Shown one piece after another: positions 1-5,164 of a stretch of DNA of 5,452 bases. The stretch is from Thermoanaerobaculia bacterium (GTDB lineage: Bacteria > Acidobacteriota > Thermoanaerobaculia > Multivoradales > JAHEKO01): assembly GCA_029287645.1 (NCBI GenBank), contig JARFQS010000304.1, positions 1-5,452 of the forward strand, in the 5' to 3' direction. The position numbers and the translations under genes are program-made. The notes under the pieces were generated by a model that saw only the letters and a list, made by a program, of their open reading frames with translations, was not told the DNA's origin and did not search any database. Within the stretch, counting starts at the first letter, position 1. Each line of letters opens with the position of its first letter.

Positions 1-447
1 CACCGCGGTGTAATAGCCGGAATCTCTCCCCCGCCACTCACGATGCTTCACCGCCAGACCCAGAGAGCACATCATCGAGCGTATGTCCTCCCCTCCCGTG
101 CCCAGGTCGGCGTCGGGTTGATAGACCCTCTGCATGAGATACGGGCGGACGGCCGCGGCAAAGTCGTTCAGTAACTGCCGCCTCTCCTCAGGCGAAGACT
201 CGGGGTCACCGCGTATCCCAGCCTTGGCTCCTCCCTGGGGCAGACCCAAGAGGCCATACTTGAGGGTCATCGAGTGGGCTGCCGCTCGCAGCTCCGCCTC
301 ACTGAGGTCGGGAACAATTCGCAACCCGCCGCGGGAGCGCCCACGAATCGTGGAGTCGATGACGATCAGCGCGTAAAGCGACTCGTCTCCCACTACCTCG
401 ACAACACGCTGGCCATCGCGCTCGTGACTCTCGACATTCACGGTCAT
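1..447 (-). CDS. Glu/Leu/Phe/Val dehydrogenase family protein, N-terminal part (runs off left edge)
   Basis: The minus frame is open from 447 to the window edge, giving 149 codons of the N-terminal substrate-binding/dimerisation domain. Visible landmarks are RGRSRGGLRI (residues 35-44), MTLKYGLLGLPQGGAKAGI (60-78) and PDADLGT (111-117). These match the family pattern GG.R - MT.K - GLP.GGGKAGI - PD.GT, with K63 and K75 at the positions of the substrate-binding and catalytic lysines. The family deaminates an amino acid oxidatively with NAD(P)+ in the cytoplasm; the nucleotide-binding domain lies outside the window, so substrate and cofactor cannot be read. The short lead before the first motif resembles leucine dehydrogenase more than glutamate dehydrogenase. 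ATG 447 is chosen because the sequence upstream looks non-coding, but it has no Shine-Dalgarno. The same frame stays open further upstream, so an earlier start (for example 594) is possible. It is transcribed divergently from the ABC operon. Identification of the family is firm; the start is uncertain. Confidence 0.85.
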   Translation of the reverse strand, partial: MTVNVESHERDGQRVVEVVGDESLYALIVIDSTIRGRSRGGLRIVPDLSEAELRAAAHSMTLKYGLLGLPQGGAKAGIRGDPESSPEERRQLLNDFAAAVRPYLMQRVYQPDADLGTGGEDIRSMMCSLGLAVKHREWRGRDSGYYTAV

Positions 448-615
448 GATGGCGTCTGGCGCAGTCGGTCGGAGTGGGGCCGAGCAATCACGGCTAGTGA
501 ATTCAATCTCCGGCCCGAGTCTACCAATCTCGATTTCAGCGGGAGAGCGGCCTTGGGATGCCTGATTGGAAATCGAATGCCAATGGGGTCGCATCGCTGC
601 ACCGGATCCGAATTG

Positions 616-645
616 CATGACAAATGTCAGCTTGGAATGCTGACT
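616..645. promoter_or_regulatory. Overlapping dyads, candidate operator for the ABC/two-component operon
   Basis: Three related half-sites are present. CATGACA (616-622) and TGTCAGC (625-631) face each other across two bases, with TGACA/TGTCA perfectly complementary. TGTCAGC is also inverted relative to GCTGACT (639-645), giving the perfect arms GTCAGC (626-631) and GCTGAC (639-644) with a seven-base spacer. The first pair has the 7-2-7 geometry known for NarL-type regulators, and the operon encodes such a regulator, so autoregulation is a reasonable inference. The second dyad could alternatively be a small hairpin. No binding consensus for this regulator is known to me. Confidence 0.4.
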
Positions 646-651
646 TTCCTC

Positions 652-657
652 TCTAAT
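652..657 (+). promoter_or_regulatory. Possible -10 box of the ABC operon
   Basis: TCTAAT matches the sigma-70 -10 consensus at five of six positions and would start transcription near 664, leaving about 42 bases of leader before the ATG at 706. The -35 position at 17-base spacing reads AGCTTG (629-634), a poor match, and it overlaps the dyads just upstream. A weak -35 with adjacent dyads suits an activator-dependent promoter, but this is inference. AACAAT at 677-682 is a weaker alternative. Confidence 0.3.
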
Positions 658-690
658 CACGAAGGCGTCCGATGGAAACAATGTCTCCAC

Positions 691-699
691 AAAAGGAGG
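691..699 (+). promoter_or_regulatory. Strong Shine-Dalgarno for the ABC ATPase gene
   Basis: AAAAGGAGG ends six bases before ATG 706. It decides the start of the ATPase gene, since the same frame is open back to an ATG at 274 that lies inside the divergent dehydrogenase gene. Confidence 0.85.
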
Positions 700-705
700 C
701 ATTCG

Positions 706-1611
706 ATGAAAGAAGATCGCGCACCCGTCATAGCCGAGCTCCAGAACGTCTGGAAGTCCTACGGGGAGCTGATGGCCCTCTACGGTCTCGATCTCGAGGT
801 CAGAGCCGGCGAGGTCCTGGCCATTCTGGGACCCAATGGCGCCGGAAAGACGACCACCGTCAACCTGCTTCTCGGGTTGGCTGATCCGCTTCAGGGAAGC
901 GTACGGGTGTTCGACCGCGCCCCCGACGACCCGAGAAGCCGCACTCGAGTCGGGGCCATGCTGCAGATCTCGGCGGTTCCCCAGACTCTGAGGGTCGCCG
1001 AGCTCGTCGAGCTCTTTTCGAGCTACTACCCGCGTCCGCTGCCGCGGACCGAGACCCTGCGTATCGCCGGACTCGAAGGGCTCGAGAAACGTCCCTTCGG
1101 CCAGCTCTCGGGCGGTCAGCGGCAACGGGTTCTCTTTGCGCTGTCGATCTGCGGGGACCCTGAGCTGCTCTACCTCGACGAGCCCACGACCGGCCTCGAT
1201 GTCGAGGCGCGTCGCGGTCTCTGGCAGCAGATACGGACTTTCGTGGAGCGAGGACGAAGCGTGGTTCTGACCACCCACTACCTGGAAGAGGCCGACGCAC
1301 TCGCTGATCGCATCGTGTTGCTCAACGAAGGCCGCTCGATCGCCGAGGGCTCGCCAGCGACAATCAAGGCTCGTGTCCAGGGAAGACGCATCCGCTGCCG
1401 CACCCGCCTGCACACGTCCGAGATCGACGGCATTCCGGGCGTCAAGAGTGTCGACATCCAGGATGGCGTGATCGAAATCCTGACCTCCAGGGCCGAACCC
1501 GTCGTTCGCGAGCTTCTGGTGCGCGATGGGGAGCTCTCGGACCTCGAGGTCCTCGGAGCCGCTCTCGACGACGCGTTTCTCGCCCTGACCAGCAAGAAGG
1601 AGGCAGCATGA
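706..1611 (+). CDS. ABC-2 type transporter, ATP-binding subunit
   Basis: A 301-residue ABC ATPase of the DrrA/CcmA-like group that energises ABC-2 exporters for drugs, lipids or antibiotics at the inner membrane. All catalytic motifs are present: Walker A GPNGAGKT (42-49), Q-loop Q87, signature LSGGQ (134-138), Walker B LLYLDEP (154-160) with catalytic E159, D-loop GLD (163-165) and switch H191 in TTHYLEEAD. The nucleotide-binding domain covers about residues 9-220. The remaining 80 residues form the C-terminal extension usual in this group. The start at 706 follows a strong Shine-Dalgarno and gives a normal N-terminus (IAELQNVWKSYG) for the family. The stop overlaps the permease start as ATGA, so translation is probably coupled. 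Its neighbours are a permease and a two-component system, the yvfR-yvfS-yvfT-yvfU order of Bacillus subtilis. The function class is sure; the substrate is unknown. Confidence 0.95.
   Translation: MKEDRAPVIAELQNVWKSYGELMALYGLDLEVRAGEVLAILGPNGAGKTTTVNLLLGLADPLQGSVRVFDRAPDDPRSRTRVGAMLQISAVPQTLRVAELVELFSSYYPRPLPRTETLRIAGLEGLEKRPFGQLSGGQRQRVLFALSICGDPELLYLDEPTTGLDVEARRGLWQQIRTFVERGRSVVLTTHYLEEADALADRIVLLNEGRSIAEGSPATIKARVQGRRIRCRTRLHTSEIDGIPGVKSVDIQDGVIEILTSRAEPVVRELLVRDGELSDLEVLGAALDDAFLALTSKKEAA
1597..1603 (+). promoter_or_regulatory. Shine-Dalgarno for the permease, inside the ATPase gene
   Basis: AAGGAGG sits within the last codons (Lys-Lys-Glu-Ala-Ala) of the ATPase gene, four bases before ATG 1608. 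The spacing is on the short side. Together with the ATGA overlap it supports balanced, coupled synthesis of ATPase and permease. Confidence 0.75.
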
Positions 1612-2420
1612 CCACAACAGCTCAGTCGATCGCACGCGCCATTCCTGGCCAGTCCCGTAGCCTCACCAGGATCTTCGGTCTCGAAGCCAAGTACGAGCTC
1701 CTGAAAGCCCTGCGGATGCCGGCCTACGCCATACCCACAGTACTGTTCCCTTTGCTCTTCTACGTCTTCTTCGGACTCGCCTTCGGAGGCGGACGCATGG
1801 CGGGCCCCATCAACATGTCGACCTATCTCCTCGCCACCTACGGCGCTTTCGGAGTCATCGGGGCCTCGCTCTTCGGTTTCGGTGTCGGAGTCGCCATCGA
1901 GCGTGGTCAGGGTTGGATGCTGCTCAAGCGGGCTACTCCCATGCCACCGCTGGCCTACTTCACCGCCAAGATCTTCATGGCCCTGACCTTCAGCCTGATC
2001 ATCGTTCTGGGCCTCTTCGCTCTCGGGGCAGGGTTCGGCGATGTCTCGATGACCGCTCCTGCCTGGCTCTCTTTGGCCGCAGTACTGATCGCCGGATCAC
2101 TCCCCTTCTGTGCTTTCGGACTGGCGCTGGGCTACTTCTGCGGTCCCAACTCGGCTCCGGCGATCGTCAATCTGCTCTATCTGCCACTCGCGTTCTTGTC
2201 GGGCCTATGGGTGCCGGTACAGGTCTTGCCTGGTCTGCTGCAGAAGTTGGCACCTGCACTGCCGCCCTATCACTTCAGTCAGTTGGCGCTCACTCAAGTC
2301 GGAGCCAGCACCGGTCCATCTCCCTGGGTCAGTATCCTCTATCTGGCAGTCTTCACAGCTCTTTCACTCGGCCTGGCGTTGCTCGGCTATCGCCGCGACG
2401 AGGGCAAGACCTACGGCTAG
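1608..2420 (+). CDS. ABC-2 type transporter permease
   Basis: A 270-residue inner-membrane permease that pairs with the preceding ATPase. Six hydrophobic segments can be seen at about 39-59, 71-97, 118-141, 152-177, 183-204 and 240-261, the usual topology of half-size ABC-2 permeases, which work as dimers. Typical family features are the cytoplasmic stretch E98-RGQGWMLLKRATPMPPLAY between segments 2 and 3, and the P-LAFLSGLWVPVQVLP region (193-208) followed by LPPYHFSQL (218-226). The arginine-rich tail (YRRDEGKTYG) is cytoplasmic. The gene starts in an ATGA overlap with the ATPase gene. It most resembles YvfS/LnrM/DrrB-type exporters of lipids, drugs or antimicrobial natural products. The substrate cannot be read from the sequence. 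Confidence 0.92.
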   Translation: MTTTAQSIARAIPGQSRSLTRIFGLEAKYELLKALRMPAYAIPTVLFPLLFYVFFGLAFGGGRMAGPINMSTYLLATYGAFGVIGASLFGFGVGVAIERGQGWMLLKRATPMPPLAYFTAKIFMALTFSLIIVLGLFALGAGFGDVSMTAPAWLSLAAVLIAGSLPFCAFGLALGYFCGPNSAPAIVNLLYLPLAFLSGLWVPVQVLPGLLQKLAPALPPYHFSQLALTQVGASTGPSPWVSILYLAVFTALSLGLALLGYRRDEGKTYG

Positions 2421-2465
2421 AGGCGCTGGGAACGAGATCTCTGTGAGCTACACTGAAACTGCGTC
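2421..2465 (+). promoter_or_regulatory. Permease-kinase gap, possible internal promoter
   Basis: This 45-base gap is the only non-overlapping junction in the operon. It has no Shine-Dalgarno before ATG 2466, and an in-frame TGA at 2454-2456 rules out an earlier start. TACACT (2449-2454) matches the -10 consensus at four of six positions, but the -35 position at 17-base spacing (CTGGGA, 2426-2431) is weak. If used, transcription would begin only a few bases before the ATG, giving a leaderless or nearly leaderless kinase message. The 8-base palindrome GAGATCTC (2434-2441) also lies here. All of this is tentative. Confidence 0.25.
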
Positions 2466-3623
2466 ATGCGTCTGATTCCGAAAGATGTCGAACTGGGTTG
2501 GACTCCCTACGCCTGGTTGGTCTATCTCGGCATCTTCTGGTTCTTCACCCTGATCGGCCAACCTACACCCAGAGACTGGCTTCTCACCGCTCTCGGCACC
2601 GCCCTTTTCCTGCCACTCTATTTTTGGGGCTACTGGCTGCCCAGTCGCAAGGTCCTGTTTGCCGTCGGCGGAATCACTTTGCTGGGCATCGTGTACGCTC
2701 CGCTCAACTTTGGAGCGAGTGTCTTCTTCGTCTTCGCCTCGGGTTTTCTGGGCCAGGCCGGCTCGGCGAGCTTCGCATTTCGGCTGCTGCTCCTGTTGGC
2801 CGCGCTGCCGCCTCTCGAGGCCTGGTTGCTCGACCTACCGGCCTTCTTCTGGATTCCTGCCACGGTTTTTTCCCTCCTCGTGGGTGGCATCAATATCCAC
2901 TATGCCGGCGTTCGGCGATCTCAAGCGGCGCTTCGACGCACCCAGGGCGAGGTAGAGAGACTGGCGAAGTTGGCCGAGCGCGAGAGGAGTGCCCGCGATC
3001 TGCACGACCTCCTGGGGCACACCCTGACCGTGATCACGCGCAAGTCGGAACGGGCGCGCCGATTGGCCAATAAGGATCCCGAGCGTGCCGCCCTCGAGAT
3101 TGCCGAGGTCGAACAGATCGCTCGCGATGCCCTCAAGGAGGTCCGCACAGCGGTCAGCGGTTTCCGACAAACCGACTTCTCGACCGAACTGGCCCAGGCT
3201 CGCGTGGCCCTGCAGTCAGCCCTGATCCACTTCGAGGCGGAGGTGGAACCGATCGACATCGACCCTGCGACCGAGCAGGTTCTCGCACTGGCTCTTCGTG
3301 AAGCCACCACCAACGTTTTACGCCATTCACAGGCCGACTCGTGCCGCGTGCGGCTCCACAATCTGGGGGATCGCGTGCGGCTGACGGTTCAGGACAACGG
3401 CAAAGGCAAGACAGACGGAGACGGAGCAGACAGGGACGGCCTGGGATTGACTGGAATGCGTGAGCGGGTCACCGCCCTGGAAGGCGAATTCACCGTCGAT
3501 GGCCAGGGAGGTACCTCGGTCACAATCACCCTGCCTCTTGTTCAGCGGTCTGGAGGCCCCACCCGCTCGGACCAGTCACCCTCTTCGCTCGGTGACCCCG
3601 AACCCTGCGGAGCCAAGAGATGA
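2466..3623 (+). CDS. DesK-like membrane sensor histidine kinase (HisKA_3 family)
   Basis: A 385-residue two-component sensor. Residues 1-148 are membrane-embedded, with five or six hydrophobic segments (about 14-31, 38-58, 63-80, 84-98, 103-122, 127-148) and no sizeable extracellular domain, so it probably senses from within the membrane. A charged linker or coiled coil (150-175) leads to the dimerisation domain with phospho-acceptor H180 in ARDLHDLLGH. The ATPase domain has an N-box around N283 (REATTNVLRHSQ), a G1 box DNGKG (310-314) and a G2 box GLGLTGMRERV (325-335). It resembles Bacillus DesK as I recall it, including a shared TPY.W at the first membrane segment and KDPE.AA and V.HSQA-C-V-like stretches in the kinase core. 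HDLLGH has His where NarX and DesK carry Gln (DxxxQ phosphatase motif), a common variant. A 27-residue polar tail (359-385) follows the catalytic domain. The stop overlaps the regulator start as ATGA. Confidence 0.93.
   Translation: MRLIPKDVELGWTPYAWLVYLGIFWFFTLIGQPTPRDWLLTALGTALFLPLYFWGYWLPSRKVLFAVGGITLLGIVYAPLNFGASVFFVFASGFLGQAGSASFAFRLLLLLAALPPLEAWLLDLPAFFWIPATVFSLLVGGINIHYAGVRRSQAALRRTQGEVERLAKLAERERSARDLHDLLGHTLTVITRKSERARRLANKDPERAALEIAEVEQIARDALKEVRTAVSGFRQTDFSTELAQARVALQSALIHFEAEVEPIDIDPATEQVLALALREATTNVLRHSQADSCRVRLHNLGDRVRLTVQDNGKGKTDGDGADRDGLGLTGMRERVTALEGEFTVDGQGGTSVTITLPLVQRSGGPTRSDQSPSSLGDPEPCGAKR
3575..3596. repeat. Short inverted repeat in the kinase C-terminal tail
   Basis: GTCACC (3575-3580) and GGTGAC (3591-3596) are perfect complements around a 10-base spacer. 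They lie in the low-complexity tail of the kinase gene, 24 bases before the response-regulator ATG. A small mRNA hairpin affecting coupled translation is possible, but a six-base stem may well be chance in GC-rich DNA. Confidence 0.3.
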
Positions 3624-4222
3624 TTCGGGTCCTCATCGCCGAGGACCAGGGTCTGGTGTTGGGCGCTCTGGCTGCGCTCCTCGACATGGAAGAGGACATC
3701 GAGGTGGCAGCCACTGCGGAGAACGGCAAGGACGCGCTGGAGAAGGTCCTCGAGATCGAGCCCGACGTCGTTCTGACCGATATCGAGATGCCCGGCATGA
3801 CGGGCCTCGAGCTCTTGCAGGCCCTCAACGAGAAGGACTTTTCAGGCCGAGTGATCATCGTCACGACCTTCGGTCGTAGTGGCTACCTACGGCGCGCTCT
3901 CGAAGGCGGTGCTGCCGGTTACCTGCTGAAGGATGCTCCCGCCGAGGAGTTGGCCGAGGCCGTGCGCCGGGTCCATCAGGGACTGAGGGCGGTGGCCCCG
4001 GAGCTGGCCGCACAGGCCTGGGGAGAACCCGATCCGCTGACCGACCGGGAGCGCCAGGTGCTACAGCTCGCCGGCGAAGGGCTGCCCAACTCCAGGATCG
4101 CCGAGGAGCTTCATCTCTCCGAGGGCACGGTTCGCAACTATCTCTCAGAAGCCATTGGAAAGCTGGGCGCCGCCAACCGAACCGAAGCCGCTCGGCTGGC
4201 CCGCAAGCAGGGCTGGCTCTAG
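3620..4222 (+). CDS. DesR/NarL-family response regulator
   Basis: A 200-residue cytoplasmic transcription regulator and the partner of the preceding kinase. The receiver domain (about 1-120) has acidic residues E8 and D9, phospho-acceptor D54 in LTDIEMPGMTGLE, T82/T83 and K104 in GYLLKD. The LuxR/NarL-type helix-turn-helix spans about 138-195: PLTDRERQVLQLAGEG, then IAEELHLSEGTVRNYLSEAIGKL (recognition helix at about 168-178). Both halves read very close to Bacillus DesR from memory, including IEMPG.TGLE, TTF.R.GY, GYLLKD.P.EELA, PLTDRE and GTVRNY. The start overlaps the kinase stop as ATGA, with GGAG at 3609-3612 as ribosome binding site. It probably controls this operon, perhaps through the half-sites at 616-645, and may have other targets outside the window. 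The stop TAG shares its last base with the GTG start of the next gene. Confidence 0.95.
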   Translation: MIRVLIAEDQGLVLGALAALLDMEEDIEVAATAENGKDALEKVLEIEPDVVLTDIEMPGMTGLELLQALNEKDFSGRVIIVTTFGRSGYLRRALEGGAAGYLLKDAPAEELAEAVRRVHQGLRAVAPELAAQAWGEPDPLTDRERQVLQLAGEGLPNSRIAEELHLSEGTVRNYLSEAIGKLGAANRTEAARLARKQGWL

Positions 4223-5076
4223 TGCGATTCCTGCTTGAACCGTTGCGATTCAGCTGCGGGCGACCGTTTCGGGCCGTCCTGCTGACCTCCATCCTCCTCG
4301 CGGGCACTGTTCCGGCCTTGGCCGACGACACAACCGAGGCGAACGAGTCCACTGAAAGCCCCATCGTGACCGACCGCCCGACAGACAGCGCTTCACCCCT
4401 ACTCGTGCCCCGACACACGTTCCAGGTCGAGGCCGGATACAAGTTCACCACCCTAGACGAGGATGGGAACCGCATCGACACTCAGGTTGCGCCCGACCTG
4501 CTCCTCCGCTACGGATTCAGCAGACGGTTCGAGGGCCGGCTGGTCGCAGCTGGATGGAACTTCAAAGACTCGGACAGCGGTTCGGAGGGTGGATTCACCG
4601 ATGTCAGCTTAGGTGCCAAGTTCCCGCTCGGGCAAGAGCGCGGCAGGCGTCCGCAGATGGGTCTGCTGGTCGACGTGAGCCTGCCCGTCGGCCAGAGCGA
4701 TTTCACCAGTGACTACGTGATTCCGAAGGTCCTCTTCCTGGCGTCGCATACGCTCTCGGAGCGCCTCGCTCTCACCTACAACACCGGCGCTAGCCTGGTC
4801 ACCTCGAAGGACAACGGCGGATCCCGGACAGATGCGGATCTCATCTACGCTGTAGCCCTGAGCAGAGCGACTGGCGGAAAGGCCCGCCTTTTTGGTGAGC
4901 TCTACGGAGCCTTCGCTACCGGCTCGGGCCGGCCGGATCGCCACAGCATTCAGGCGGGAACCACGATCCTGCTGTCCAGGATCTTTCAGATCGACATTCG
5001 GGGCGGAGTGGGGCTCGTCGACAGCGAGCCCGACTGGTTGTTCGGGGCCGGCCTCGCCTTCCGCTTACCGTTCTGA
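4222..5076 (+). CDS. Outer-membrane beta-barrel protein, MetA-pathway/transporter-like (PF13557-type)
   Basis: A 284-residue exported protein. An N-terminal signal peptide is clear: basic start, hydrophobic core AVLLTSILLAGTV and a likely cut after A34 (PALA/DD). The mature N-terminus is acidic and polar (35-47), followed by IVTDRPTDSASPLLVP (48-63) and FQVEAGYKF. That pattern, TDRP...S...P....F.VE.GY, is typical of outer-membrane proteins annotated as transporters or as the 'MetA-pathway of phenol degradation' family. The rest alternates polar and hydrophobic residues, as in beta strands, with turn-rich loops, and the protein ends FRLPF, a C-terminal phenylalanine suited to BAM-dependent assembly. 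The start is GTG 4222, overlapping the regulator TAG stop by one base; there is no strong Shine-Dalgarno, so translation probably depends on termination of the regulator gene. Its place at the end of an exporter/two-component operon suggests a role in passage or sensing at the outer membrane. Its molecular function is not known from the sequence. Confidence 0.82.
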   Translation: MRFLLEPLRFSCGRPFRAVLLTSILLAGTVPALADDTTEANESTESPIVTDRPTDSASPLLVPRHTFQVEAGYKFTTLDEDGNRIDTQVAPDLLLRYGFSRRFEGRLVAAGWNFKDSDSGSEGGFTDVSLGAKFPLGQERGRRPQMGLLVDVSLPVGQSDFTSDYVIPKVLFLASHTLSERLALTYNTGASLVTSKDNGGSRTDADLIYAVALSRATGGKARLFGELYGAFATGSGRPDRHSIQAGTTILLSRIFQIDIRGGVGLVDSEPDWLFGAGLAFRLPF

Positions 5077-5082
5077 GAACGG
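5068..5082. repeat. Perfect hairpin with the stop codon in its loop
   Basis: CCGTTC (5068-5073) and GAACGG (5077-5082) are exact complements separated only by the TGA stop codon of the outer-membrane gene. The stem is six base pairs with a three-base loop. There is no T-run after it, so it is not a standard intrinsic terminator. It could protect the 3' end of the message or slow termination. Confidence 0.45.
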
Positions 5083-5093
5083 CGACCTGGAAT

Positions 5094-5164
5094 GCTGGCC
5101 CCACTCCCAGCGGCACGCTCCGATCGGCCCCTCGCCTGCGGAGCTCACTCCACCTGCGAGCTCC
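5094..5164. terminator. Convergent gap with short hairpins, possible bidirectional terminator
   Basis: Two plus-strand genes' worth of transcription and the minus-strand gene converge here. GCTGG (5094-5098) pairs with CCAGC (5107-5111). GGAGCTC (5140-5146) pairs perfectly with GAGCTCC (5158-5164) around 11 bases, and the left arm and loop overlap the minus-strand stop codon (5145-5147). None is followed by a T-run on either strand. Any terminator function is therefore inferred from position alone. Confidence 0.25.

Larger units (their letters stand above)
448..705. promoter_or_regulatory. Divergent intergenic region between dehydrogenase and ABC operon
   Basis: These 258 bases separate two divergent genes and are visibly richer in A and T than the flanking coding sequence, especially from about 610 to 700. 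Promoters for both directions should lie here. On the plus side there are dyads, a possible -10 box and a strong ribosome binding site (listed separately). On the minus side I found no convincing -35/-10 pair. Long open frames cross the region on both strands, but they are extensions of the flanking reading frames in GC-rich DNA and show no recognisable protein. Confidence 0.6.

Noticed and set aside
448..702. Upstream extension of the minus-strand dehydrogenase to 594 or 702
   Set aside because: The frame is open, but the translation is unrecognisable, codon use is unlike the gene body, and 702 overlaps the ATPase ribosome binding site. Kept only as a start-site uncertainty.
274..705. A 144-residue N-terminal extension of the ABC ATPase starting at ATG 274
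   Set aside because: It lies over the divergent dehydrogenase gene and the regulatory gap, has no family similarity, and the strong Shine-Dalgarno plus normal family N-terminus place the start at 706.
999..1024. Three closely spaced CGAGCT repeats
   Set aside because: They fall in conserved coding sequence (AELVELFSSY) and follow from preferred Glu, Leu and Ser codons in GC-rich DNA.
860..1595. Antisense open frames opposite the ABC ATPase
   Set aside because: Arginine- and serine-rich translations without motifs, typical shadows of a GC-rich gene; the sense strand encodes a complete ABC ATPase.
2434..2441. GAGATCTC palindrome between permease and kinase as an operator
   Set aside because: Eight bases is too short, is not repeated elsewhere in the window and does not resemble the dyads upstream of the operon.
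3861..4481. A 206-codon antisense frame across the regulator and barrel genes
   Set aside because: It crosses the junction of two well-supported sense genes and reads as low-complexity Arg/Pro/Ser sequence with no family features.
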